From: Spirodela intermedia
Taxonomy: Eukaryota > Streptophyta > Magnoliopsida > Alismatales > Araceae
Assembly: GCA_902729315.2 (NCBI GenBank)
Contig: LR746268.1
Coordinates: 1,051,501 to 1,115,500, forward strand
Length of the DNA: 64,000 nt
Direction: 5' to 3'
The position numbers and the translations under genes are program-made. Positions 47,395 to 59,363 of the stretch are shown piece by piece. The notes beneath the pieces are model-generated. The model did not search any database. It was not told the DNA's origin and worked only from the letters and a program-made list of their open reading frames with translations. Each line of letters starts with the position of its first letter. Within the stretch, counting starts at the first letter, position 1.

Positions 47395-47690
47395 ATCGGG
47401 CCGGTACGGCCCAAGCTCGAATCCGAGCCCGAGCCCGATAAAAGTTTCTAGACCCCAGCTTCGCAAGATACGTGGCGTTGTCAAAGGAAGCTACGTGAGA
47501 GAAAAAATGAGATTCCTGCGATTTCGGGCGGGGCCTATTGAAATGCCGACCATGTGGCACTAAATTTAACGTAATTATCCGACCTAGACAACAGCTCTAT
47601 AGAAGGAATGGACCGAGCTGGCTCTTCCATGACAGCCCGGCCCAGCCCGGCCCGCTCATTTTGGGCTTCCACGAAGATAGGATATGGTCA
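47395..47690 (-). promoter_or_regulatory. GGCCC/GGGCC-rich promoter-like region
   Basis: Motifs such as CGGGCCGG, CGGCCCAAG, GGGGCC, CGGCCCAGC and CGGCCCG cluster here, 1.4 kb upstream of the thioredoxin-like ATG. They resemble the site II type elements of plant housekeeping promoters. The assignment to the thioredoxin-like gene is by position only. Confidence 0.35.
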
Positions 47691-50425
47691 ACCCCATATT
47701 CAAAAGAGGAAATTTGACCTCTATCCAAATATCGTCAACTCGAGGTGGCCGTGCTGCCAGCTGTCAGCGGCGACTACAGCCCACATCAGCAACGACGACA
47801 AGAATAATAAGATCATGATGATGAAATGAAGAAAAAAAATTACGAGACGTGCCATTGTCAATCGTTGCACCCTTTCACGCTGACACTCTCCACTGGGTGT
47901 GGCAAGAAATTGACTTGGGATTTTTTTAATTAAATAATTCAATTAATTTATTGAGGATATCAAGAAAACCCAACTGATGAGATATGATTTTGCATGTATT
48001 TATAAAAAACCAGTTTTACGCTGACAATTTAAGGTCCATGAATTAACAAGTGTGGGGCCCACTTCGAGTTGACTTATTAGGGTGGCCCAATTGGGATCAT
48101 GATTTGGCTTCGGAGCTGATACCATGTTCCATTAGTGTTCACATTTTTTAAAGAAAATATTAGGGAGTCACATTGTTTTATTTAATTAATAGTTTAATTA
48201 CATAATTCTCAGGTTTGAGAGAATATTTTGATCATATTGAAATTTTGAAAGGTCATGAAGGTAGCATTACATGTCAAATTAAAGTACTTTGTAAATTATA
48301 TCTTTCTTTATTTCAATATTTATTATTTTAAAAATATATATTTAATTATAGCTTTATATATTCCTCAAATAATATTTATACATAACAATTAATTATATGG
48401 ATATTCTTTTTTCACATATTCTTATCAATGATCATGGTTTATATATGCTTTAAGAGAGATGAGACTCAAGGCTGCTTGTAAATTGTCAGATTTTCTGATG
48501 TTACTAGGAAGGAATTGAGATTATATAAGCTCACAAAAGATCTTTAAGGTATCATTAGAATACATCTTATAAAAAAAAAAGAGTATCTTCATGAGTCACA
48601 CTATAAACCTCTATTCTTACATAATTCATCTATTATTTCTAGATGAATAAAAGGGAATTAAATAAAACAATGATAAAGTTGTTTGTTTATTCTTTTTTAT
48701 ATGTCAATCATTGTCATTATCAAATTTTCTTTTAATTTTATTTTCACATTTTTCATTAAGCTTACATTTAATTTTTTTGTTAATTATTAGGTTGAGTAAT
48801 GAGCAAATTATTGTAACAGATATGTATATAATTACATGAACGTAATATGCTTACACTTAAATTTTATAGATCTTCAAATAATGTTTATTTTATAAAAAGT
48901 TAATGAACATGTTTTAGCTTTTGAAAAAATGTTTTTTTCATGTGTAATGTGAAAAAAGTTGGAACCTATCAACCAACACATGCAGAAAATGTTTACAATC
49001 AATAGTAAAGGGCAAAATTGATCACATAACTTTTAATAGAAAGTTCATATAGTATAGTCATTCATTAGTCACGATGAAGAAATATTCCAATTTTGAATTT
49101 GATATTAATATATTAAAAAATTGATTTTAGCATAAGTATATGAGAAATCGGCTTGTTGTTAAATTCATGTATATGCCATCTCTCATTTCATTTTGTTCTT
49201 GATTATTAGCATAAATCGTTTAAGTTTATTTATTATAAAAAATCACAAATTTACCCTTTTTTTAATAATGGAGGAATACTAATATATTTGGTAATGTTTC
49301 GAATATGTTGAAAACATTTTTAAAAAATAATTTGAGGTCTAAAAGGTTCATTTTGTAGCTTTAATGGACCTATAGTTTTTTTAAACACATTTTATGCCAT
49401 ACCTCATGTTCCATGCTATAAATTTTTTAAGCTAATAATGATATGAAGTATACTGACCTCTTTAATCCTTCATCTTAATTTAGTAAGTTAAGATATTGTT
49501 TAGTTAAGTCAAAACATCACAGTTGACTTTTGTCTATACCTAAAGAACACATTGATAGTGTCACAAGTCAACCGATCCATCAAGAAATTCACTTTAGAAT
49601 GCAATCTATATCTTACTGTCAACATTTCTATCTCATGAGCCCTTCCTCCATGGAAAGCATTAGCTTACATTTAATTGACTCAAGCATCAAAGTCAAACAT
49701 TACCCAGTTACAAGATGCATGCCCCAACCATGCTTCAAAGAATCTCTCCCCAATGAATCAGGTCCTCAAGTTTGACTTTTTTTTTTCCTAAAAAAAGCTC
49801 TAGAAAAGTTTCAGGTTAGTCCTTCAGATAAATCAGCTCTTGGCACTATCCACTACCCATTTATATATATTAATTATTCAGTCCAACCCCTCTCTTTAAT
49901 GGTCAACATGATTTAGTTTAATTGACTTGTGGATTAAGAAAGATTTAGTCAACCTCTCATGAGTAGAGATTGAAGAATGGTGAGGCCCGTTCATTGGCTC
50001 AATCATTATTTTTTATTTTCGGTAAATAATAACTATTTTATATTTATTTATGGTTATTGCCTCATTTACCTTGTGCAATGGGTATATTTTAAAATAAAAT
50101 GATGATAGAGGTTTTAATGAGAAATATAGATTTCTTTGGATACCGCTGCAAAGGGGACCAATAACGAGCAGAACAACGCGAAGAACGAGAAAAATGACAA
50201 GTTTGCGAAATGTTTTTATAACATGTCTTGAAGGGCAATTAAAAACATAAAGGTGTAATGAAATACTTACAGATTTATAAGGGTTATTTATTAAATAACG
50301 CCTTAATGTTGCCCAGCATGCTGTTGCCACCACCCTCAACCGCTGTTCTCACCCATAATTCCATGGGGGGTCATCTGGCTCGCGCGTGCGTCTGCCATTA
50401 ACTGTGGATGTAGTTAGGGGGTGGC
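47691..50425. other. AT-rich intergenic spacer
   Basis: Very AT-rich DNA with no supported gene, RNA gene or repeat array. The 73-, 81- and 108-codon ORFs have no recognisable features. Confidence 0.55.
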
Positions 50426-50430
50426 AATAA

Positions 50431-50438
50431 ATATAAAG
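50431..50438 (+). promoter_or_regulatory. TATA box of the ceramide synthase gene
   Basis: ATATAAAG in CAATAAATATAAAGGG lies about 55 bp before the first upstream ATG at 50487 and 380 bp before the proposed main ATG. It would place the transcription start near 50465. Confidence 0.5.
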
Positions 50439-50486
50439 GGTGTGAATATAGTCCCTTCCCTCTTCCTCACCACGGTTTTATCAGCC

Positions 50487-50827
50487 ATGGCGGAGGGATC
50501 TTCGCCTCCATTCAATCTCAGAGAGAATCGGAGGAGGCATCACTGATCGAGGGAGAATTTGATCTCTCTCTCTAGATTTCAGCCGTAAGCAGGCTGTAAA
50601 GCTTGTTTATCCGTTGATGCTGCATTGTTCTTCGTTGTTTTGTTGGTCGGCGTCGATGGCTGCTTGGTTTCTGGACATTTTGCGGTGAGATCTAAGAAAG
50701 GGACGCTGGGGGGGGGAGCAGGTTGATGTGGGCTTTCATCTGCAAGACAGGGAGAGTTGGGGGAGTGAGCGGTGTCGTGTGTTTGATGCGCATTTCTCTG
50801 CCGGATTGGGAGTTCAGATGGGGTTGA
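50487..50827 (+). promoter_or_regulatory. Three upstream ORFs in the probable LOH2 leader
   Basis: If transcription starts near 50465, the leader holds three ATG-initiated ORFs: 50487-50546 (19 codons plus stop, strong GCCATGG context), 50617-50688 (23 codons plus stop) and 50726-50827 (33 codons plus stop). The third overlaps the main ATG at 50818 by 10 bases in another frame. This arrangement should lower main-ORF translation by scanning rules; it has not been tested. Confidence 0.5.
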
Positions 50828-53800
50828 TAGCGTTGGGGGAGATGTGGAGCGGGGTAATGGAAGCGCCGGAGTCCCGGCATTTGGTGATGGCGGTGTACTT
50901 CGCTCTGGGATTCGTATTCTTGAGGTTCCTGCTCGACCTCTACGTCTATAAGGTTCGTATTTTGTTCCGCCTTAACTATTATAGTGAAACACAGATCAGG
51001 GGGAGGCATTAGCATACCCTTGTCAAGAGTTTTCTCGTTTCAATTTTCTTTTTCCGTCTCTTTTATCTCTAATGACGTGAGAAAGGTGAATGGCGTTCAG
51101 TTCGTAATTCCCGTATCTTAAGTTATCCTCTTCCTCATTGTTATGAATCATTTCTTAAATTGCGTTGGGGTGTGGGATTCTCATTGCGTGGACAGGAATT
51201 CAATCTCTTGAAATGTGTAACCTGTCGTTATTAATTTCCGACTGTTGGGTTGATTCCATTGCGATTGAATGAACACTTGGATTGTTTTGTTGACGGTCAT
51301 ATCTCTTGATGAATTCTTTCACGTTAGATTCACTGGTGACATTATGTTTCGTCCACATTCTCCAGTCATTATTTTACGTATCATCGAGCGAATGCCTCAT
51401 CCTACTCTGTCTTATAATTATATGAGCAAAAGAGGTTCCACATTTTCCTCATTTTCAGATATAACTCCAGGATTGGCTTTTTTATTGTAATATGAGCAAA
51501 GACTTGGAGCACACTGCCCCCAGTTTCCTTCAAAACCTGAGATATACTATGAGTCAAGCTCCTGTTTACTTTTGGATGATGATTGCCTCATCAAACAATT
51601 TTCCTCCATCAAGGCACATATTTCAAATTTCGGCTGCTAAGCAGATGTAGTTCATTTTTCAAATCTTTTAAATTTAGAGAAACTTCGACCCAATGCCTTC
51701 ATGTGTATATTCTGTCTTACCCCAAAATAAGCTCTGGTAATGACGGGCACTGATTCCCGGTCTCATAGGCTTGGCCTAATTAGACTGAACCTAGCTAGCG
51801 TCTAATCATGCTAATATATTTTTTTTTCTGAGGTCATTAGGCGTTAAAGCCCAGCTTAAAGTAGGATGGGCCCTACTGGCCAATGTACCAGGCTGGGCTC
51901 ATGATATTCCTAACTTTCCTCAATACTAGTTCTGTGAACATTAGTCAATCTAATCCTTTCCCTATTGTGTACTGTCTTTATCAATTACACTGTTCTTTCC
52001 TTCCATAAAAGATTTATGTGGTTCATTTTTTATTCATTACATATCTTTTTTTTAACAGAGGATAGCCTTATGTCTGTTGAACATCAAAGCAAATTCGGTA
52101 AAGGCTGATGAGGGAAAACGTGCAAAAGTAGCCAAGTGCACAGAGTCAATGTGGAAATGGACATATTATGTCATTGTTCAATTATGGGTTCTTGCAATAA
52201 TTTACCAGGAACCTTGGTCCCGTGATAGAAGACAGTACTTCACAGGATGGCCAAATCAAGAACTGACGTGAGTTCTGAGTTGTCTATGTTCTTTCTGTTT
52301 TATTCTTTTTATCTTTGATTCGCTAAGAAAGAATTGTGTTATTATGAGTGCATGCCTGAACCATGTGTTGAATATTTTCTGAATTTTATCACGAGGTCTT
52401 TTTGCCTTTTCATGTTCTTTCTCATCTAAGCTAGTTACTAAGTTTCTTTAATATCCGAAGGTTTGTTTAATCGCCAGAAAAATCGTGCTCTGTATATCAT
52501 AATCACCCGATTTGATGCTGGTCCAATCCCTTAATAATATCTTTTAAATAGCTACCATATAGCAATGTTAATCTCATTATCTGCTGACGAACTGAACTGA
52601 TGAGGTACACAATTTTCCTGTGAGCTATCTAGTTTTTAGTTGATATGATTGCAGTGGGACTTGGAGAATTTGAAAATTTATAAGTGTTGAAGACAAGAAT
52701 ATACGGAATCAGTCGTTTGTCATGATTACAAACAGTCAGCATTTGCTAAGTATCTTTGTCTATTGATCTTAGACCAGTGAAATCATCTGTTCCAATAAGG
52801 TAAAAAGGATGTGAATAATTTTATCTCTTGTGGTCGTGAACAAAAGGTGTCAAGCAAATAATTTATGGGTTATATGTGATAAGTTGTTTATCACGCTTAT
52901 AAACAAAATGCCTTTTAATCTTTCACAAATGAGATAAAGTAATTGGTCTACCTAAACTTGCTCCAACGTTTTAATAAACTTCTATCTGAACAATTAAAGC
53001 ATTTACATTACTGGAATAGTGAAGTGCTAGTAACGTCTCCTTGTGCAAGTCGAGTCGTTGGAAAGCATGTCCATGTCAACTGTGGACATTTAACTGAAAA
53101 ATGGTTGCTTGATAAATTTGGGACAGCCTTGCCCATTATCGCTACCTGTGTGGCATAACGGTTTCTAGTTTCATGGGAAAAGAAGGCTCTCCTGTGAACC
53201 ATTTAAATGTAGGAGCACATAACATGCATTCCATGTACTTAAGCCATGTAATCGAGGCATTGAGTATCCAGGACTTGGTATGGCTTTCATTTAGTTGACT
53301 ATTTCTAGTACCCAAGTTTCTAAAATATTTCTCAAGCTGTAGTACCTGATTACTTTTGTTGGTTACTTATACTATCTGGATTTTCTGAAGTCTTGCTTAG
53401 GATTTAGTAGTGATGAGGAAGGGTTATAAGGTGGTTATTGATAGCTAGGATTGGCTTGAGTCACATTGCTGTTAAAATATACCTGCTAAGTTGAGCAGGA
53501 GCCGCTGTGAATGGGTAGAATTCAATCAGAATCAGATCAAGATGTAACATAATTCGATTCTTATGCCATTTCATTATGTTGGTTTTGTCATAGTTTTTTT
53601 TGTCCAATATCAACTGAATTGGGATGAGCAGCATCTGGTACATATTGGAATTAGCCCTTCTTCATTTAAGAGTCATCCAATTTTCACTTCCAATGGGTGC
53701 TTGGGGAGGTGATGAAGACCATTCATTTATTGGGATTAACCACTTGTTCAGTCTTATTGTGTGTAAGAATCTCAGATTTATGATTTCGTATAGTTTGCGC

Positions 53801-56800
53801 TGTCAAGCAATTTTCAGTTCCTATCTTCACTTGAACATTAAGTACTTGACAGCTAATTTATGTTGAATTCCTTTCACTTTTTCCTTCACAAAATGCCAAC
53901 CAATTTTATTTCTTTGAGCTAGTTCTTCCCTGTTGTCATCACAACCAAGCATTATGTTTATAAGACTTGGTTTAATCCCAGAACTTCTATAAAATATAAG
54001 TTAATGAAAGTAGTCTGTGCCGCTGAAACGTGCAACACGCATAAGCATGAATATATAGGCTTTCAACCTAACATTGTGTAAGCAGATTTTTGCTCCCCAC
54101 ACATACAGCATGCATACCACCGAGCATCGTATCATATTTAAGTGTACAAAAAGCTTAAAATGAAAAAAAATTCGCCAACCATCAAGGAAAATAACGAAGG
54201 TTTTGGAAGCAGAGAAAGAAAACAGTCTGCAAGGAAAAAAAAGGTGTGAAAGGAGCTCTTTAGTTCGGTTAATAGATTTAGGTTTGAAACTTTTTTCAGG
54301 AGCAGTGAGATACAACAGCTATTAGCTATCTTCAATTAATGGTCAGTCGAGTGTGATCATCTTTCATTTATGTAAAATACAATTGACGTCAGGTAAACTA
54401 GTTCGAAACTCATTTAGGTTTTCCTTATTCTACACGAAGCGAATGCTCATATTATGTTTATCCCACATCCAAAAAATCGAAAACTGTGCTATCTCTTATG
54501 AGCTTTACCCAAAGAATGTCATGTTGGGTTTTTTTCTAGCGTATACATCCATAAGAATGAATACTTTTTGTAGATATTTAGTACTTAGATATCATATATC
54601 TAGGCTACAAATGAGATAAGCTGTCCACATTTCTACGGGAAGTTTTATAAGCCGAGCAGGTATGCCCTGGAGAGATATACATGGAGGCCATAATCAAAGG
54701 TCCCAAAGCAAGGGTAGCTTAAATACAGCTGTTTAAAAAAGAAAAAGTGCTGTGATAATGGCCGTTATTCCTGGTAAATGTATGACGAATCCAGAAGTGA
54801 ACTTACACAGTAGGTCAAACGAATGTTATGAATATTGTCCAAGAGTTTATTCCGTGATGCAACAAATGTATATCACAGTCACTGGATTTTTTTTATTTGA
54901 TGATGGAATCGTTTTTATTTGATGTAAACTTACATACGAACGATGCATGTTAAAAAATCTGTAATCAAGAGCAGTAATTGTTTATTCTTCTAACAAATCA
55001 GTACCACAGTGGGATTACTCTGTCACCATTCCAAACTGGGACAACTCTTTTCCGGATTAAAACGTTGTGTCATATCTTAGTTAGGCGTCCAGTTACTGTA
55101 CGGCTATCTTGTGTGAGGTTTTGTGTTATTCTTCCTAGGTTTGCAATTATTTTGTTTTGTTGTTCCATTTCCTGAATCAGCGCTCATCACAGATGGCCAG
55201 TGAAATTCAGAGTATAAACTATCTCATTGCTTAGTTTTGCTGAATACTATACATTCTCTCTTCACACCATAATTTTTCTTCTGTGATTTCTTCTGTGATT
55301 TCTTCTGTGAAGTTTGTGACTGCAGATATCGTAGAGATTTGTTTTTGATAATTGTTCATGGATCATTACGCCGATGGTGTTGTTCCCGTTTTCTAGTAAT
55401 GTCCTGAAGTTGGACTGAACTTGTCTGTATTCTAGGTTTCTGGTGAAGCTTTTCTACATGTGCCAGTGTGGATTTTATATCTACAGCATTGCTGCTCTTC
55501 TTACATGGGAGACTCGGAGGAAGGATTTTTCCATAATGATGTCTCATCACATAGTAACTACTGTGTTGATTGGATACTCTTACTTTTCCGGGTAATCAGC
55601 GTGTTACTTTATTGCCCCCTCCTTTTTTTTTGTTATATTATGCTTTAAAAAAATCAGCATTGATTTTCCTTATGAGTTGTGCCTTCTGATAAATTATGAT
55701 TTGATCTCTCTGAAGAAACTCTTTAAATCCAATGACTGCGAAGGCCCATCAATATCTAACTAGATCTCAATCTGAACAAACTAGTTCTACTGTCATAACA
55801 CAGATAACCATTAGGGCATACGTGGAACCTTTAAGATATTTTCCCCCCGAATTTCTTATGTTTTATGCATAAGTATCAAAATGCATATATAGATATATAT
55901 TTACATATTAGGCGCGCTGACTATTTTCACTGTGGAACATGAACGGCAAAAGGATTGAACGAGCATAAACATGACACGTAAGTTTCTTGCTTTCTGGAGA
56001 ATAAGATCATGAGAGAAAAATCTAGGCATGGATGGGAGAGTGATTTGCAAAAGTTTATAAATCACACCAGAATTATTTTATGTAAAAGAAAAAACGATAA
56101 TTTAATAAATTTATTTGATCAATGTAATGTTTGCCTCCCACAATTGGGAAAAGATGTTTTAGAAGGTCCTAATATACAGTAGAACCCTTTTCTTTATCTT
56201 TTGTAGAAGAAATTCTTTATCAATGGTGGAAAATTTTCCGAGACCTGATAATTTACCATATCGTTGCCCTTTTTTTTCTTTTTTTTTTTTTCTGTGAACA
56301 GCTTCCTATACAGTCCCTTTCTTGAGCTATTTATATGATAATTTGATTGGTGCTCTAAAAGATTCTTCAAACTCCATGAGCTCCATCAGATCATTCTTTG
56401 AGAAACTATGCATTAAATTTTAATATCATGAACAAAAAGTCAATACAGTTGACTATTTATGATTATCTTTTGCAGTGCTTTCCTTCATCAAATTGGTCAA
56501 AAAGTTTCCAGAGTATTTCTCACAGTAACACAGTTCTGCATCCAAACTCACCAGTTATTGGTTTAACATGAAAAACCATTGATTTTACTCGAAAGATTAA
56601 AAAGCCCGCATTCATCTCTGAGAAAAATGTGCAGATTGGAATCAGCTTTACCCCCCAAGTCAGAGTCAAACCATTTCTAATCCGGCAGTGAAAAAATCAT
56701 GCAGGTTCTTCCGCATTGGGTGCATCGTTCTAGCCCTGCACGACACAAGCGACGTCTTTCTCGAAGCAGCCAAGCTCTTCAAGTACTCGGAGAGTGAGAT

Positions 56801-57800
56801 TGGGGCCAGCATCTGCTTCGGCCTCTTTGCCCTCTCTTGGGTTCTCCTGCGGCTCATATTCTTTCCTTTTTGGATAATAAGGACCTCCAGGTCCGTACTC
56901 CCTTCTTCCTTCCCCCCCCTCCCTCTCAGCCTCTCAGTCCACCGACACACACCACTCCCGCTTACTATTTTTGGTGAAAACCTTGCCTTGCAGCATCTAC
57001 TTCCTCGAGCACTTGGCGAGGTCAAAGGCCTACGTCTTCTTGTACTATACGTTCAACACCATGCTCCTCACGCTGCTCATCTTTCACATATACTGGTGGG
57101 TTCTCATAAACTCGATGATTATGAGACAGCTCAAGAACCGAGGGAAGGTTGGGGAAGACGTCCGCTCTGGTAACTGACTTCACTCACTAGAAGCTGCTTT
57201 AAAATCACATTTTTTAAAATGAGGAATAAATAATCTTGTGGTTGCACATTCTCTGTTTTTTTTTTTTTTTTTTTTCCGAAATCTTTGCCAAAGTTCAAGA
57301 AGGCAGGATTATATATATATATATATATATATATAATTATTAGTACAAGTTTGAGAGTAAATCTTGGGATTTTCTGTGCTTTTTTTTTTTCTTTCCATTT
57401 TTTTCCAGGGTGGATTTTAAGTTTAACGTGTTTCTTGTTAGATTTTTAGAGTAAATTACGGCAAAATCCTGATGTGGGGCCCATCTTAGAAAGAACATTG
57501 CACGGTGTCCCCTGTAGAAGTCAAAGTAGCTGAATCCGACTTTTTTTTGGGGGGGCCCGCAGAAGGCTCTTTGACTCCAGAGTGGTTGACTATTGCATAA
57601 CTTTTTCCAGAGCGCACCATAATTCCTATTTCTGGGAAGGACCCAGATTAGGCTGCATAATTTGGGTCCAATCTCTTAGGATTCATAATCCGGATTGAGA
57701 TTATTATGAACTCACCTGTTGTCAACGCGTTGACCGAGTGGGTGCTGCTGCTCCTACTGACAAGCCTCCTCCGATTGCAGATTCTGAAGACGGAGACTGA
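50818..57800 (+). CDS. LOH2: LAG1-type ceramide synthase (LOH2-like)
   Basis: Six exons, 50818-50952, 52059-52267, 55436-55591, 56705-56890, 56994-57169 and 57781-57800, give 293 residues. It is a multi-pass ER membrane protein with a TLC/Lag1p domain. The first membrane segment is AVYFALGFVFLRFLLDLYVY. The Lag1p motif runs from about residue 138, with WETRRKDFSIMMSHHIVTTV containing the essential His pair near 152-153, followed by LALHDTSDVFLEAAKLFKYS. LLRLIFFPFWIIRTS and FNTMLLTLLIFHIYWWVLI are further membrane segments. The acidic C-terminus RSDSEDGD fits CK2-type phosphorylation. The enzyme N-acylates long-chain bases to make ceramides. The N-terminus and the RIALCLLN and EPWSRD regions resemble plant LOH2 (palmitoyl-CoA preferring) more than LOH1/LOH3. 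The start is the first in-frame ATG; those at 50842 and 50857 are alternatives. Intron 2 is 3.2 kb. Confidence 0.93.
52268..55435 (+). other. Long intron 2 of the LOH2-like gene
   Basis: A 3.2-kb GT-AG intron between phase-2 exons. I saw no TE domain, RNA gene or long repeat in it, only a short TTCTTCTGTGAT triplication at about 55277-55312. ORFs of up to 104 codons on both strands are featureless. Confidence 0.55.
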
Positions 57801-58090
57801 AGCAAGGCCGTTCGTGGGTATGTTGATTAATCAGTTATGATCATCGATGGATGACGATCATTCAACGGCCAGGTGATCTGCGAGATCTAAATACTTTAGG
57901 GGTCAGATTATTATTATTATTATTATTAATTATTAATTATGGAGTTCTGTTGTTATCGATTTATCTTGGGTTCTTGTAACTTAGGCCTTGTATTTTTATT
58001 TTATTTTAAAATATTTCCTAATCAATAACACCCCTGCCAGATTGATGGGCTTGCTCACTTTGTAGATGGCGAATTTTTCCATGTGTGAAA
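57801..58090 (+). other. Probable 3'UTR and flank of the LOH2-like gene
   Basis: T/A-rich sequence with a (TTA)n run near 57910-57930 and AATCAATAACA near 58018 as a possible poly(A) signal region. No gene is present. Confidence 0.4.
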
Positions 58091-58124
58091 GTCAACTTAG
58101 TTTCTAGTGTGAGAGAGAGAGTAC

Positions 58125-58432
58125 ATGGGTTATTTCTGCAATCTCTCTACGCTATTTTTTTCGGGCATCACCTATGGACTCTCTCTCTCTCTTTCTCTAT
58201 CTCTATCTCTATCTCTATCTCACTCTCTCTCTCAGAGGGAGTTGACTCTGCAATCTCTCTCTATGCTATTTTTTTCAGAAATCACCTATGGATTCTCTCT
58301 CACTCACTCTCTCAGAGGGAGTTGACTCTGCAATCTCTCTCTATGATTTTTTTCAGAAATCACCTATGGATTCTCTCTCACTCACTCTCTCAGTTGACTC
58401 TGCAATCTCTCTATGTTATTTTTTGCCATCCA
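58125..58432 (+). repeat. ~75-bp tandem repeat, 4 copies, downstream of LOH2
   Basis: CTGCAATCTCTCTCTATG…TTTTTTTCAG(A)AATCACCTATGGA(T/C)TCTCTCTC recurs, with the GACTCTGCAATC box at 58244, 58324 and 58397 and a diverged first unit from about 58133. Units are separated by CT/CACT runs and AGAGGGAGTT. Periods are 80 and 73 bp. Confidence 0.85.
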
Positions 58433-58926
58433 AAGGAAGAAGATAATTTCACACACCTGTACGATGGTATTCAATAAATCCTATGACGGGACTCATCAAA
58501 AGTCAGCCTGAGAATCATCATCAGCTACTAACAATTAAACAAAAAAATAAATGATGAAGAGGATCGACCTCTGCGGCAGTCAATCCGTTTCAATGGTCAA
58601 CGACTTCGCGGACCAGATTCATCAAGGGCCGAGTGCATGCCACCTGGCCACACCGATCTTACATTACTTGCTCTATTTCGAGATAATACGATCCGTTTTA
58701 TTATTAATTTCTTTTTCCAACTATTTTTCCATAAATATATATGCCCAGAAAATGGGCATTAATCGAGGATCAGCTCAGGGTCTCATAATTACATCCAACC
58801 AAGAACAATTCTTTTTCTAGAAAAGAAAAAAAAATCATCCGCGAGCTAAGAAAAATGCAAATAAAAAATAAAAACAGGGAAAAGAAAACCAAAAGTTATG
58901 ATATGCATCAACGATGAGGAACCCAT

Positions 58927-58960
<34 letters not shown>

Positions 58961-59363
58961 AATAATAGAATAAAAATGACAGGAAAATTTGAGAGGAGAC
59001 GAAGAGTTGTACAACACCACCAACACCTCTCCTTCTCCAAGAACGTCCACCCCTCCCCACCCACCCACCCTAGAAAGAAGGAAAAAGGGGGAAAGAAAGA
59101 CACCCAAAAATGGAAAAAAACCCTGGAATAGACAAACCTACCATCACACCAACCACAAATGAGGCTTCACTCCCTGTTTCTCCAGGTTTTGTCCCCAGAT
59201 GAATCATAACTCTCAGACTCAACAACCCTGATCCAAAAAAGGTAGCCATGAAGGAACCGCTGCAGGCTGACCGATCTTTCCACGGACGGCGTCACAGGCA
59301 AACTCAGCCGCCGCCGCCGGTCTTCCCTTGCCGGAAGCGATCCACTAGCAGGCCCCAACGGCA
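58433..59363. other. Spacer between convergent genes, including 3'UTRs
   Basis: Lies between the LOH2-like gene and the minus-strand large gene. It has an (AAT)n microsatellite at about 58927-58967 and A-rich and CCACCC-rich patches. No gene is supported. The right part is probably the 3'UTR of the minus-strand gene; an open frame continues past its stop in another register but has no recognisable feature. Confidence 0.45.

Noticed and set aside
56666-57025. Minus-strand 119-codon ORF in the LOH2 region
   Set aside because: It lies antisense to two confirmed LOH2 exons and their intron.
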